Source of the DNA: an uncultured Bacilli bacterium
Lineage (GTDB): Bacteria; Bacillota_I; Bacilli_A; RF39; UBA660
Length of the DNA: 41,185 bases
Direction: 5' to 3'
NCBI GenBank assembly: GCA_947632545.1
Contig: CANRPP010000010.1
Coordinates: 1-41,185 of the forward strand
Shown here: positions 27,543-38,195 of the stretch, in pieces
Numbering within the stretch: position 1 is the first letter of the stretch
Layout of the letters: each line of letters begins with the position of its first letter
The notes under the pieces: generated by a model
The model's database searches: none
What the model was told of the DNA's origin: nothing
Seen by the model: only the letters and a program-made list of their open reading frames with translations
Translations under genes and position numbers: made by a program

Positions 27543-30365
27543 ATGGAAAATAATATAGTTATAAAAGGTGCCAGAGAGAATAATTTAAAGAATATAAATA
27601 TTGAACTACCTAAAAATAAATTAATTGTTATGACAGGCTTATCAGGAAGTGGAAAAAGTAGTTTAGCGTTTGATACTATTTATGCAGAAGGACAAAGAAG
27701 ATATGTAGAAAGTCTATCTAGTTATGCTAGACAATTTTTAGGTGGCAGTGAAAAACCAGATGTAGATAGCATTGAGGGACTATCACCTGCAATTAGTATT
27801 GATCAAAAAACAACTAGTAAAAATCCTAGATCAACAGTGGGAACTGTAACAGAAATATATGATTATTTAAGACTTTTATTTTCTCGTGCTGGTACAGCTT
27901 ATTGTCCAAATCATCATGTGCCAATAACTAGACAAAGTGTAGAGGAAATAACCAATAAAATATTAGAATATAATGAAGGTACTAGAATTATTATATATGC
28001 ACCTATCGTTCATCATGAAAAAGGTACTCATAAAGACTTATTAGATAAATTAAGAAAAGAAGGATATGTTAGAGTAAGAGTTAACAATGAAAATTATGAT
28101 TTGTCAGAAGAAATTAACCTAGAAAAAAATAAAGCAGATGATATTGATGTAGTAATAGATAGAGTTGTAATAAAAGAAGATTCAAGAAGTAGAATTAGTG
28201 AAGCTGTAGAAGCAGCTACTAAATTAGCAAATGGTAAAGTAGTAGTTGAAATATTAGGAGAAAATAAAAAAGAAATAGTATTCTCTGAAAATTTTGCCTG
28301 CCCATATTGTGAATTTTCACTTCCAGAAATAGAACCTAGATTATTTAGTTTTAATGCCCCATTTGGAGCATGTCCTGATTGTAAAGGTCTAGGAATAAAA
28401 TTGAGTATAGATGAAAATTTAGTAATTCCAAATAGAGATTTAAGTATTAATGAAGGTTGTATAAAAACATTAAGTGATGATCAAGAAGGAATTTATTATA
28501 AAAAATTAGAATGTGTATGTAAACATTATAAAATAGATATGGATAAACCATTTAAAAAATTATCTAAAAAACATCAAGATATAGTTTTATATGGTTCACC
28601 TGATATTATCCACTTTAACTATAAAACTAAAGGTGGAAATATCATGAATAATAAAGATTTTTATGAGGGAATAATTAACAATTTAGAAAGACGTTATATG
28701 GAAACAAGTAGTACTTGGATAAGAGAATGGTTAGAAAATTATATGATAGAGCACACTTGTGAAACATGTCATGGTGCGAGATTACAAGATGCTGTTTTAG
28801 CAGTTAAAATAAATAAAAAAAGCATTTATGAAGTAACATGTATGAGTATTAAAGAATTAATAGAATTTTTTAATAACTTAAAATTATCAGAAGAAAAAAG
28901 AAAAATTGCAGAATTAGTAATTAAAGAGATTCAAGCAAGATTAGATTTTTTAAAAAATGTAGGACTTGAATATTTAACATTAGCAAGAAGTGCAGCAACC
29001 TTATCAGGTGGAGAAGCTCAAAGAATCAGACTTGCTACTCAAATAGGTTCTAAACTAACAGGTGTTTTATATGTTCTAGATGAACCAAGTATTGGACTTC
29101 ATCAAAGAGATAATCAAAAATTAATAAATTCACTATTAGAAATGAGAGATTTAGGTAATACTTTAATTGTTGTAGAACATGATGAAGATACAATGTTAGC
29201 TGCTGATATGCTAGTAGATATTGGACCTGGTGCAGGAGATAAAGGTGGTTATGTTGTAGCTAGTGGTACTCCAAAAGAAGTTATGAAAAATAATGATAGT
29301 ATCACAGGAAAATATTTAAGTGGTAAATTAAAAATTAATATTCCAGAAAAAAGACGTAAAGGAAATAAAAAATTCATAACTATAATTGGAGCAAAAGAAA
29401 ATAATTTAAAAGACATTGATGTGAAAATACCATTAGGAACTTTTACTTGTGTAACTGGAGTTTCTGGAAGTGGTAAAAGTAGTTTAATTAATGAAATTTT
29501 ATGTAAATCAATTAGTCAAAAACTATATAAATCTAAAGTTTCCCCTGGTAAACATAAAAAAATAAATGGATTAGAAAACATAGATAAAATTGTAGATATT
29601 TCACAATCTCCAATAGGTAGAACTCCTAGAAGTAATCCTGCTACTTATACAAGTGTATTTGATGATATAAGAACACTTTTTACAACTACAAAAGAGGCTA
29701 AAATGTATGGTTATTTAAAAAACAGATTTTCATTTAATGTAAAAGGTGGAAGATGTGAAGCCTGCCGTGGTGATGGTGTAAAAAAAATAGAAATGCACTT
29801 TTTACCAGATGTATATGTTGATTGTGAAGTATGTCATGGAACCCGTTACAATAGAGAAACATTAAAAATTAAATACAAAGGTAAAAATATTGCAGAAGTT
29901 TTAGATATGAGAGTAACAGAAGCCATAAAATTTTTTGAAAATGTTCCTAAAATAAAAAATAAATTACAAGTATTAGAAGATGTAGGACTTGGTTATATTA
30001 AACTAGGTCAAAGCGCACCAACATTATCAGGAGGAGAAGCTGAAAGAGTAAAACTTGCTAAAGAATTACAAAAAAAAGCAACAGGCAAAACCCTATTTGT
30101 TTTAGATGAACCAACTACAGGACTTCACACTGATGATATAAAAAGGTTACTTGCAATTTTACAAAAAATAGTAGATAATGGTGATACAGTAGTAGTTATA
30201 GAACATAACCTAGATGTTATAAAAGTAGCAGATTATATTATAGATTTAGGACCAGAAGGTGGAGATTTAGGAGGTAATATAGTTGCAACAGGAACACCTG
30301 AAGAAGTAAGTAAAGAAAAAACTTCATACACAGGACAATTCTTGAATAAGATTTTAAAGAGGTGA
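27543..30365 (+). CDS. uvrA: Excinuclease ABC subunit A
   Basis: Two ABC modules, CxxC zinc motifs, GLSPAISIDQKTTSKNPRSTVGT. Confidence 0.98.
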   Translation: MENNIVIKGARENNLKNINIELPKNKLIVMTGLSGSGKSSLAFDTIYAEGQRRYVESLSSYARQFLGGSEKPDVDSIEGLSPAISIDQKTTSKNPRSTVGTVTEIYDYLRLLFSRAGTAYCPNHHVPITRQSVEEITNKILEYNEGTRIIIYAPIVHHEKGTHKDLLDKLRKEGYVRVRVNNENYDLSEEINLEKNKADDIDVVIDRVVIKEDSRSRISEAVEAATKLANGKVVVEILGENKKEIVFSENFACPYCEFSLPEIEPRLFSFNAPFGACPDCKGLGIKLSIDENLVIPNRDLSINEGCIKTLSDDQEGIYYKKLECVCKHYKIDMDKPFKKLSKKHQDIVLYGSPDIIHFNYKTKGGNIMNNKDFYEGIINNLERRYMETSSTWIREWLENYMIEHTCETCHGARLQDAVLAVKINKKSIYEVTCMSIKELIEFFNNLKLSEEKRKIAELVIKEIQARLDFLKNVGLEYLTLARSAATLSGGEAQRIRLATQIGSKLTGVLYVLDEPSIGLHQRDNQKLINSLLEMRDLGNTLIVVEHDEDTMLAADMLVDIGPGAGDKGGYVVASGTPKEVMKNNDSITGKYLSGKLKINIPEKRRKGNKKFITIIGAKENNLKDIDVKIPLGTFTCVTGVSGSGKSSLINEILCKSISQKLYKSKVSPGKHKKINGLENIDKIVDISQSPIGRTPRSNPATYTSVFDDIRTLFTTTKEAKMYGYLKNRFSFNVKGGRCEACRGDGVKKIEMHFLPDVYVDCEVCHGTRYNRETLKIKYKGKNIAEVLDMRVTEAIKFFENVPKIKNKLQVLEDVGLGYIKLGQSAPTLSGGEAERVKLAKELQKKATGKTLFVLDEPTTGLHTDDIKRLLAILQKIVDNGDTVVVIEHNLDVIKVADYIIDLGPEGGDLGGNIVATGTPEEVSKEKTSYTGQFLNKILKR

Positions 30366-30799
30366 TGTATTTGCAATTAGTTATTAAAGATAAGAAAAAA
30401 ATTCGTATAAATAAAATCTTTGAAAGCTTACTTTATATAATTGGTTATACAATATCATTTATAATCGTAACAAACCTATTTGATAGTGTTTATATTGATT
30501 TAGGACATTATTTGATATATTCAATACTAATAGTAATAATACTATCACTTCTTAATAAAACAATAAAACCAATTTTAGTAACTCTAACTATACCAATAAC
30601 TGGAATTACTTTAGGAATATTTTATTTATTTATAAACTTATTTATGTTAAAATTAACTGATTGGATATTTGGTAAGCATTTTCAGTTAGAAAATATTTAC
30701 ATAGCTTTTTTTGTAGCAATACTTTTATCAATAGTTAATTTTTTAATAGAAAATATAATAATAAAACCAATATTAAAAGGGGTAAAGAAACATGAATAG
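30362..30799 (+). CDS. Phage-holin-like / YvlD-type small membrane protein
   Basis: 145 aa, 4 TM, NKTIKPILVTLTIPITGITLGIFYLFINLFML; between uvrA and lgt. Confidence 0.6.
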   Translation: MMYLQLVIKDKKKIRINKIFESLLYIIGYTISFIIVTNLFDSVYIDLGHYLIYSILIVIILSLLNKTIKPILVTLTIPITGITLGIFYLFINLFMLKLTDWIFGKHFQLENIYIAFFVAILLSIVNFLIENIIIKPILKGVKKHE

Positions 30800-31649
30800 A
30801 ATTGCATTAGATTTAGGCTTTATACAAATATACTGGTATTCAATATTTATTTTTCTTGCGGCACTTTCAGCTTGCATAGTAATATATTTAGAATGTAAAA
30901 AAAGAGAAATAGATAGTGATATTATTAGTAATATAGCTTTTAGTACCATAGTAAGTGGAATAATAGGCGCTAGAATATATTATGTATTATTTAATCTTGA
31001 TTATTATATGGCTAATCCAATTGAAATATTAGAAATATGGAATGGTGGTCTTGCAATACATGGTGGAATGATTGCAGGAGCTATTAGTGTTATAATAAAT
31101 TGTAAAAAATATAATATTAATGTATTACAAATGATAGATATCATTGTAGTAGGTTTAATTCTTGGACAAGCTATAGGTAGATGGGGTAATTTCTTTAATA
31201 GTGAAGCATATGGAGCAGTAACAACATTAAAACATTTACAAAATCTGCATTTACCAAATTTTATAATAAATGGTATGTATATTTTAGGAGAATATAGAAA
31301 ACCAACATTTTTATATGAATCAATATTAGATATAATTGGTTTTATAGTGTTATTAATATTTAGAAGAAAAAAAGATGTAAAAAAAGGACAAGTTACCGGT
31401 TTATATTTTATGTGGTATGCAGTAATAAGATTCCTTATTGAAGGAAGTCGTGCTGATAGTTTAATGTTAGGTAATTTCAAAGTAGCTAGAATAGTGTCTA
31501 TAATTATGTTTATTATTGGATTAAAATTATTTAGATATTATAAAGGAAGAATAATAAATACATTTGGTAATTTATATGAGGGAGATCAATCTGAAAAAGA
31601 AAAAAGGCCACTATTTTATAAGAGTAAAGATGAAATGATAAAAAAATAG
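30792..31649 (+). CDS. lgt: Prolipoprotein diacylglyceryl transferase
   Basis: IHGGMIAG, GQAIGRWGNFFNSEAYG signature. Confidence 0.96.
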   Translation: MNRIALDLGFIQIYWYSIFIFLAALSACIVIYLECKKREIDSDIISNIAFSTIVSGIIGARIYYVLFNLDYYMANPIEILEIWNGGLAIHGGMIAGAISVIINCKKYNINVLQMIDIIVVGLILGQAIGRWGNFFNSEAYGAVTTLKHLQNLHLPNFIINGMYILGEYRKPTFLYESILDIIGFIVLLIFRRKKDVKKGQVTGLYFMWYAVIRFLIEGSRADSLMLGNFKVARIVSIIMFIIGLKLFRYYKGRIINTFGNLYEGDQSEKEKRPLFYKSKDEMIKK

Positions 31650-31651
31650 AT

Positions 31652-31678
31652 AAAACGATAAAAGTATCGTTTTTTTTT
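31652..31678 (+). terminator. Intrinsic terminator
   Basis: AAAACGATA-aaag-TATCGTTTT + T-run. Confidence 0.8.
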
Positions 31679-31712
31679 AATAAATATTATATAATTATAA
31701 TGGGGTGATAAA

Positions 31713-32663
31713 ATGCATAAGAAAGTAGTTGTACTAGGTGGAGGTACAGGTATGTCCTATTTATTAAGAGGATTAAAAGAATTTCCATTAGATATTACAG
31801 CAATAATAACAGTATCTGATAATGGTAGATCTACTGGAAAACTTAGACGTGAATTTAATACACCTGCTGTTGGAGATATAAGAAAAGTAATAACAAATTT
31901 ATCTGGAACTGATGAACCTATAAAAAAAATGATGAGTTATAGATTTGAAACATCAAGTGATTTAAATGGTCATGCTGTAGGAAATTTAATTTTAACATCA
32001 ATGTTAGATATAACTGGTTCTTTAAAAGAGTCAATTGCATGTTTGTCAAAACTATTAGATGTAAAACATAAAGTTTTACCTATTTCAGAAGATTCGAATT
32101 TAACTTTAATGGGTAAAGATATTAATGGAAATATAATAGAAGGAGAAGAAGAAATAACAAAATCACATAAAAAATTTGAGCGAATTTACTATAAAGAAGA
32201 ACCAAAAGTTTTAGATGAAGTATTAACTTCAATAGAAGAAGCAGACTTGATAATTTTTAGTATGGGTAGTTTATATACAAGTATTCTTCCAAATATTATT
32301 TGTTCAGAAGTAAAAGAATCTTTAAATAAAGCAAAAGCACCAATAATGTATTTATGTAATGCAGTAACACAACCAGGTGAAACTGATAATTATTCAGTAG
32401 GTGATCATGTAGAACTTTTAAATAAATACTTGGATGCTAAAAAAATTGATGTTGTAATCGCAAGTAATACTAAAATAGATAAAAAAATAGCAAAAAAATA
32501 TGAAACTGAAGAACAAAAAGATCTTGTAAAAATAGATTATGGTAAAATAAATAAACTAAATGTAGAACTAATTGAGTCAGATTTAATAGTAGTTGAAGAT
32601 AATACATTAAGACATAATAGTATTAAATTAAGTTCTATAATATTTTCTTATTTAATGAGGTAG
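31713..32663 (+). CDS. yvcK: YvcK/gluconeogenesis factor family (CofD-like)
   Basis: VVVLGGGTGMSYLLRGLK, TVSDNGRSTGKLRREF, CNAVTQPGETDNYSV. Confidence 0.95.
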   Translation: MHKKVVVLGGGTGMSYLLRGLKEFPLDITAIITVSDNGRSTGKLRREFNTPAVGDIRKVITNLSGTDEPIKKMMSYRFETSSDLNGHAVGNLILTSMLDITGSLKESIACLSKLLDVKHKVLPISEDSNLTLMGKDINGNIIEGEEEITKSHKKFERIYYKEEPKVLDEVLTSIEEADLIIFSMGSLYTSILPNIICSEVKESLNKAKAPIMYLCNAVTQPGETDNYSVGDHVELLNKYLDAKKIDVVIASNTKIDKKIAKKYETEEQKDLVKIDYGKINKLNVELIESDLIVVEDNTLRHNSIKLSSIIFSYLMR

Positions 32664-32666
32664 AAT

Positions 32667-33608
32667 ATGTCATATACAACAAGTATTAAAAATGAAGTAG
32701 CATTCATAGAAAGAACTAAATCTGAAATGATTGCAGAATTATCAGGTTTTATTAGAAATAATGGCTATATTGAAAATAATGTATTAACATTGACTACAGA
32801 AAATGAAAAAATAAAAGATAACTTAACTAATGCTCTTAAAAAATTATATGAAATAAATATAGATATTGAAATTAAAAATAATCTTAATTTTAGTAAAAAA
32901 GATTTATATGTAATAATTGTAAAAGATAAATTAGAATTAATATTAGAAGATATAGGCTACTTAAGTACTGATAAAGAATATTTACCAATCCCTAAAGAAT
33001 ATATAGTAGGTGCAAATGAAGAAATAAGAGCGTATTTAAGAGGAGTATTTTTATCTCAAGGTAGTATCAATGATCCTAAAACATCTAGATACCATATGGA
33101 ACTTCTCATATCAAAACCAGAAGAAGCAGTTTTTGTACAGAAACTATTAAATATATTTGATTTAAATGCTAAAATCTTAAATAGGGATAAAGGTTACATG
33201 ATATATATAAAAGAAGCAGAAAAAATAAGTGACTTTATAAAAATAATAGGTGCAGTAAAAGCAGTATTATATTTTGAAGATATTAGAACATATCATGATA
33301 AAATAAATCATACAAATAGGTTAAATAATTGTGAACAAGCTAATATTGATAAAGTTGTTAATGCTGCAACAGAACAGTTAAAAAATATAAAAATATTAGA
33401 AGATAATTTAGCTATAGAATTACTTGATGATAAAACTAAAGAAGCACTATTTTATAGAAAAAAATATCCAGAAGCATCTTTGAAAGAATTAAGTGAAATT
33501 ATTTCAATTGAAACTGGTAATAAAATTACAAAATCAGGTCTGAATCATAGATTTAGAAAAATTAATGAATTGGCAAAAAGAATAGAAGAAAATAAATACA
33601 AGAATTAA
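32667..33608 (+). CDS. whiA: DNA-binding protein WhiA
   Basis: SYTTSIKNEVAF, RAYLRGVFLSQGSINDP, C-terminal HTH YPEASLKELSEI. Confidence 0.95.
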   Translation: MSYTTSIKNEVAFIERTKSEMIAELSGFIRNNGYIENNVLTLTTENEKIKDNLTNALKKLYEINIDIEIKNNLNFSKKDLYVIIVKDKLELILEDIGYLSTDKEYLPIPKEYIVGANEEIRAYLRGVFLSQGSINDPKTSRYHMELLISKPEEAVFVQKLLNIFDLNAKILNRDKGYMIYIKEAEKISDFIKIIGAVKAVLYFEDIRTYHDKINHTNRLNNCEQANIDKVVNAATEQLKNIKILEDNLAIELLDDKTKEALFYRKKYPEASLKELSEIISIETGNKITKSGLNHRFRKINELAKRIEENKYKN

Positions 33609-33627
33609 TAGTTCTTGTATTATTTTT
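33595..33627 (+). terminator. Intrinsic terminator overlapping whiA stop
   Basis: AATACAAGAA-ttaatag-TTCTTGTATT + T-rich. Confidence 0.65.
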
Positions 33628-33653
33628 ATGTGTTAACATATAGTAAAATTTTA

Positions 33654-33691
33654 TTGACAAAACGCTCTGGGGGGGGGTATATTTGTATTAT
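33654..33691 (+). promoter_or_regulatory. Poly-G spacer promoter 3: TTGACA-AAACGCTCT-G9-TATATT (18-nt spacer; alternative -10 TATTAT 33686-33691)
   Basis: -35 at 33654-33659, G tract 33669-33677, -10 at 33678-33683. Confidence 0.7.
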
Positions 33692-33717
33692 AAGATAAAA
33701 AAATACGGAGCGTAGTT

Positions 33718-34611
33718 ATGAAAAAAATAGTAAAAAAACATTATAAATTTATAATAGGTTTGATAATAGGAATAATTATATCAACAACAGTAACATATGG
33801 AGCAGAGAATATATTATCAGGAAGTGATGTATCATATAATACTGGAACAAGTCATGGAAGTAAAAATAACATCCAAGGAGCGATTGATGAATTATATGAA
33901 AAAGCTGATTCCTGTACACCAAAAGATCCAATAGAAAGTAATAAATGTAAGGTAGTAACTGGAACAGGAAAAACTTTAGGAGATGAAATAAAATGTGGAA
34001 GTGAATCATTTTATGTTATTGAAAATACAACTTATAAAATGGTTTTATTTGCAAAATATAATTTAGAGGTAGGCTATAATTGTGTATATGACGGCCATGG
34101 TTATTGTAATTACGAAGCAATAGCAAAACCCTCTGGACTACAGAGTAGTTCTTGTGATACAATGAATTGTCAAGTTACTGATAACGTTACTGATCCATCT
34201 CGCGATATGGAGGATGGTCCTAAAGGAGATGGGAAGTATAAAGAAGCATTAGAAAAGTATGAGGATTATTTAAGAAACACATTAAAAATAAAAACAGCAA
34301 CTGTAAGTATGGCAGATTGGAGAATTTTAAATAAAGTAGGATGCTTTAGTTTAGGTTGTTCTTCAATGTGTAATAGTGGAGGCTGCGTTTACTTAGTAGG
34401 CAGTTGCAATAAAACGTGGGTATATAATCAAGGCTTTCAAATACTCATACAAAAAGAGCCTGATATAATAAATTATTGTCCTACTAAGACGATTCTACCA
34501 GCTCCATTTTCTATGACTCCTTCTGGAAGCGTTTCTAATAGTACTGCACCTTCTGCTAATGGTACTGAATATAATAACGGCTTACGTGCAGTAGTAGAAA
34601 TTACAAAATAA
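33718..34611 (+). CDS. Secreted/N-terminally membrane-anchored cysteine-containing surface protein
   Basis: TM at N-terminus, SYNTGTSHGSKNNIQGAIDELYEKADSC stalk-like motif, C-terminal NGLRAVVEI. Confidence 0.65.
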   Translation: MKKIVKKHYKFIIGLIIGIIISTTVTYGAENILSGSDVSYNTGTSHGSKNNIQGAIDELYEKADSCTPKDPIESNKCKVVTGTGKTLGDEIKCGSESFYVIENTTYKMVLFAKYNLEVGYNCVYDGHGYCNYEAIAKPSGLQSSSCDTMNCQVTDNVTDPSRDMEDGPKGDGKYKEALEKYEDYLRNTLKIKTATVSMADWRILNKVGCFSLGCSSMCNSGGCVYLVGSCNKTWVYNQGFQILIQKEPDIINYCPTKTILPAPFSMTPSGSVSNSTAPSANGTEYNNGLRAVVEITK

Positions 34612-34640
34612 ATAATAGTAACTAGTTAGTTTTTAATATA

Positions 34641-34668
34641 AAAAGTTAGATATTATCTAACTTTTTTT
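34641..34668. terminator. Bidirectional terminator between convergent genes
   Basis: AAAAGTTAGATA-TTATCTAACTTTTT. Confidence 0.75.
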
Positions 34669-35238
34669 AGTAATTATTTTATCAATTATTCCGTATTCTA
34701 AAGCCTCCTCTGAATCCATAAAGTTATCTCTTTCGGTATCAGTTTCAATAATTTTAATATCTTTTCCAGTATTACTAGATAAAATTTTATTTAATTTATT
34801 TCTTGACTTTAAGATTCTTTCAGCAGCAATTTTTATTTCAGTTGCTTGACCTTCAACTCCACCTAAAGGTTGATGAATCATAATTTCTGCATTAGGAAGG
34901 GCGTATCTTTTTCCTTTTTCTCCTGATGATAATAAAAATGCCCCCATTGATGCAGCAATACCAACACATATAGTAGAAACATTACTACTAACTAAATTCA
35001 TAGTATCATATATTGCCATACCAGCAGTTATAGATCCTCCAGGCGAATTTATATATATTGATATGTCATCATTATTAATAGAATCTAAATATAAAAGTTC
35101 TGCAATAACACTACTAGCAGTACTATCATTTATTTCACCATTTAGCAAAATAATACGCTCTTTTAATAATCTAGAAAATATGTCATAGCTTCTTTCACTA
35201 TTATTTTCTTTTTCAATAACAATTGGAACTAAACTCAT
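34657..35238 (-). CDS. clpP: ATP-dependent Clp protease proteolytic subunit
   Basis: [32 protein letters not shown] (Ser), IMIHQPLGG (His). Confidence 0.97.
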   Translation of the reverse strand: MSLVPIVIEKENNSERSYDIFSRLLKERIILLNGEINDSTASSVIAELLYLDSINNDDISIYINSPGGSITAGMAIYDTMNLVSSNVSTICVGIAASMGAFLLSSGEKGKRYALPNAEIMIHQPLGGVEGQATEIKIAAERILKSRNKLNKILSSNTGKDIKIIETDTERDNFMDSEEALEYGIIDKIITKKS

Positions 35239-35347
35239 TCAATATCACCTACTAATATTTTAGTGTAAATAAAATAAAATATACGTGTTATAAATCGTCA
35301 AAATATGATACAATAAATTAGAATAGAATATAAAGGGTGATATTATT

Positions 35348-37000
35348 ATGAATGAAACAGTTAATGTCAAAATAAATGGTGAAAATTATGAATATTTTAA
35401 AGGTATATCATTAGAAGAGATTTCTAAATCATTTCAATCAATATGTAAATATCCAATAATTTTAGCTAAAGTAAATAAAAGTATAAAAGAACTTTCATAC
35501 CAAGTAACGCATGATGCTAAAATAGAATTTATAGATTTAACATCTAAAGATGGTAACAGAGTTCATATTAGTGGTTTAACTTTCGTAGCAGTATATGCTG
35601 TAAAATCACTATACGGAAGAAATGCTGATATAATTATCCAACACTCATTAGATAAGGGTTTATATATAGAAACTAATTTTGATCTTAATGAAGATAAGGT
35701 TAATCAAATAAAAAGAGAAATGATTAGAATAATTGCAAGTGATTTAGATATTACAAAATTAACTATTGATAGAATGGAAGCAATAAAATATTTTAAAACT
35801 ATAAATGATTTACCAAAAGCAGGAGTAATGAAATATAATACAAATACTTATGTTACATTATATAGACTAGGTAATTTATATAATTATTTTTATAGTATGA
35901 TGCCAACATCAACAGGAAAAGTAAAAGATTTTGACTTAACTTATATTAAAGATAATGGATTTATTTTAAGATTTCCAACTACATATATTAATGATCATAT
36001 AAAAGAATATGAGCATCACCCTCATATGTTTGAAGTGTTTAAAGAATATAGAGATTGGGCTCAAATAATGAATATAGAAAATTCAGTAGATTTAAATAAA
36101 GTGGTTTCTAGTGGAAAAATAAACGAATTGATTAGAATAGATGAGACAGTACAAAGTAATAGATTATTAAATATTGCAACTTCTATAAATCAAAATAAAA
36201 ATATTAAGATAGTTTTAATGGCAGGTCCATCTTCATCTGGTAAAACTACTACATCATTAAAATTATCAATGTATTTAAGAAGTTGTGGATTAAAAATTAG
36301 AACACTATCAATGGATGATTATTTTAAAGATAGAAATGAGGCTCCAATAGGAGCAGATGGTAAACCGGATTTTGAAAGTTTAGAAGCAGTAGACTTAAAT
36401 TTATTTAATGAACAAATAGAAAAATTGCTTAATTATGAAGAAGTTATTCTACCAACATATAATTTTATTTTAGGTGTTAAAGAATATAAAACTAAAGCAA
36501 GATTAGAAAAAAATGAAATACTAGTGATTGAAGGTATACATGGACTAGATAGTAATATCTTAACTAATATACCTAGAGAAAATAAATTTAAAATTTATTT
36601 ATCACCATTAACAGAAATAAATATAGATAATCATAATAGAGTTTCTACATCAGATAATAGATTATTAAGAAGAATGATAAGAGACAATAGAACTAGAGGC
36701 TATGGAGTAGATAAGACACTAGAAGCATGGAAAAATGTAAGAGAAGGTGAAGAAAAATATATCTTCCCATATCAAGATGATGCTGATGTTACATTTAATA
36801 CAGCATTAATCTATGAAATAGGAGTACTAAAGACATATGTAGAGCCACTTTTATATTCAGTAGAACCAGAATCAGATTATTATGAGGATGCTAAAAGATT
36901 AATTGATTTTTTAAGATTATTTTTACCTATACCTAGTGATGCAATACCACAAGATTCTATTATAAGAGAATTTATAGGTGGAGGATGTTTTAATATCTAA
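35348..37000 (+). CDS. TGS-domain + uridine kinase/phosphoribulokinase-like nucleoside kinase
   Basis: MAGPSSSGKTTTSLKL P-loop, MDDYFKDR, VIEGIHGL; threonyl-tRNA-synthetase-like N-terminal part. Confidence 0.88.
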   Translation: MNETVNVKINGENYEYFKGISLEEISKSFQSICKYPIILAKVNKSIKELSYQVTHDAKIEFIDLTSKDGNRVHISGLTFVAVYAVKSLYGRNADIIIQHSLDKGLYIETNFDLNEDKVNQIKREMIRIIASDLDITKLTIDRMEAIKYFKTINDLPKAGVMKYNTNTYVTLYRLGNLYNYFYSMMPTSTGKVKDFDLTYIKDNGFILRFPTTYINDHIKEYEHHPHMFEVFKEYRDWAQIMNIENSVDLNKVVSSGKINELIRIDETVQSNRLLNIATSINQNKNIKIVLMAGPSSSGKTTTSLKLSMYLRSCGLKIRTLSMDDYFKDRNEAPIGADGKPDFESLEAVDLNLFNEQIEKLLNYEEVILPTYNFILGVKEYKTKARLEKNEILVIEGIHGLDSNILTNIPRENKFKIYLSPLTEINIDNHNRVSTSDNRLLRRMIRDNRTRGYGVDKTLEAWKNVREGEEKYIFPYQDDADVTFNTALIYEIGVLKTYVEPLLYSVEPESDYYEDAKRLIDFLRLFLPIPSDAIPQDSIIREFIGGGCFNI

Positions 37001-37059
37001 TAGAAAAATTTGAAATAAAATAATTATAATTATATAATAATAATTAATGGAGGGATAAT

Positions 37060-38067
37060 ATGATAAAAGTAGCAATAAATGGATTTGGTAGAATTGGAAG
37101 ACTTGCTTTTAGACAATTATTTGAATTGGAAGGATATGACGTTGTGGCTATAAATGATTTAACTAGTCCAGATATGTTAGCACATTTGTTAAAATACGAT
37201 ACTGCACAAAAAAGATATGAAAATCATACTGTAGAAGCAACAGAAAATTCTATAATAGTAGATGGAAAAGAAATAAGAATATATAAAGAACAAGATCCAA
37301 TAAATTTGCCTTGGGGTAAACTAGATGTTGATGTCGTAATAGAAAGTACAGGATTTTTTACATCTAAAGAAAAAGCAAGTGCTCATATAACTGCAGGGGC
37401 TAAAAAGGTAATTATTTCTGCACCAGCAGGTAATGATTTAAAAACAATTGTATATGGTGTTAATGAAAATACATTAACAAAAGATGATAATATAATAAGT
37501 GCTGCAAGTTGTACTACAAATTGTTTAGCACCAATGGCAGATGCTTTAAATAAATTAGCACCTATTGAAAGTGGAATAATGACAACAGTACATGCTTATA
37601 CTGGTGATCAAATGATTTTAGATGGACCTCATCGTAAAGGTGATTTAAGAAGAGCACGTGCAGGAGCAGCTAATATAGTCCCAAATTCAACAGGAGCAGC
37701 AAAGGCAATTGGTTTAGTAATTCCAGAATTAAATGGTAAATTAATTGGTTCAGCACAGAGAGTACCAGTTATTACTGGATCAACTACAATTTTAGTAGCA
37801 GTAGTAAAAGGTAGGAATATTACAGTAGAAAAAATAAATGAAGCAATGAAAAATGCATCTAGTGAATCCTTTGGTTATAATGAAGAACCTATTGTATCAA
37901 CAGATATTATAGGAACTAGATATGGATCTATTTTTGATGCAACACAAACTCTAGTATCTAAAATAGATGAAGATACATATCATGTACAAGTAGTGGCTTG
38001 GTATGATAATGAAAATGGTTACACTTCACAAATGATAAGAACAGCAAAATATTTAATGGAAAAATAG
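37060..38067 (+). CDS. gap: Glyceraldehyde-3-phosphate dehydrogenase, type I
   Basis: [37 protein letters not shown]. Confidence 0.98.
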   Translation: MIKVAINGFGRIGRLAFRQLFELEGYDVVAINDLTSPDMLAHLLKYDTAQKRYENHTVEATENSIIVDGKEIRIYKEQDPINLPWGKLDVDVVIESTGFFTSKEKASAHITAGAKKVIISAPAGNDLKTIVYGVNENTLTKDDNIISAASCTTNCLAPMADALNKLAPIESGIMTTVHAYTGDQMILDGPHRKGDLRRARAGAANIVPNSTGAAKAIGLVIPELNGKLIGSAQRVPVITGSTTILVAVVKGRNITVEKINEAMKNASSESFGYNEEPIVSTDIIGTRYGSIFDATQTLVSKIDEDTYHVQVVAWYDNENGYTSQMIRTAKYLMEK

Positions 38068-38087
38068 TAGGAGCTACTATTTTTTTA
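38062..38087 (+). terminator. Intrinsic terminator of gap
   Basis: AAATAGTAG-gag-CTACTATTT + T-run. Confidence 0.8.
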
Positions 38088-38141
38088 TTTATAAGGTTTA
38101 CATATCAAATAAATGTCGAAAAGAATTAATAATAAAAAATA

Positions 38142-38171
38142 TTGACTGGGGGGGGGTAGTTATCGTATAAT
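38142..38171 (+). promoter_or_regulatory. Poly-G spacer promoter 4: TTGACT-G9-TAGTTATCG-TATAAT (18-nt spacer)
   Basis: -35 at 38142-38147, G tract 38148-38156, -10 at 38166-38171. Confidence 0.85.
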
Positions 38172-38195
38172 ATTAGTATGAAGGGAGAGGAAATA

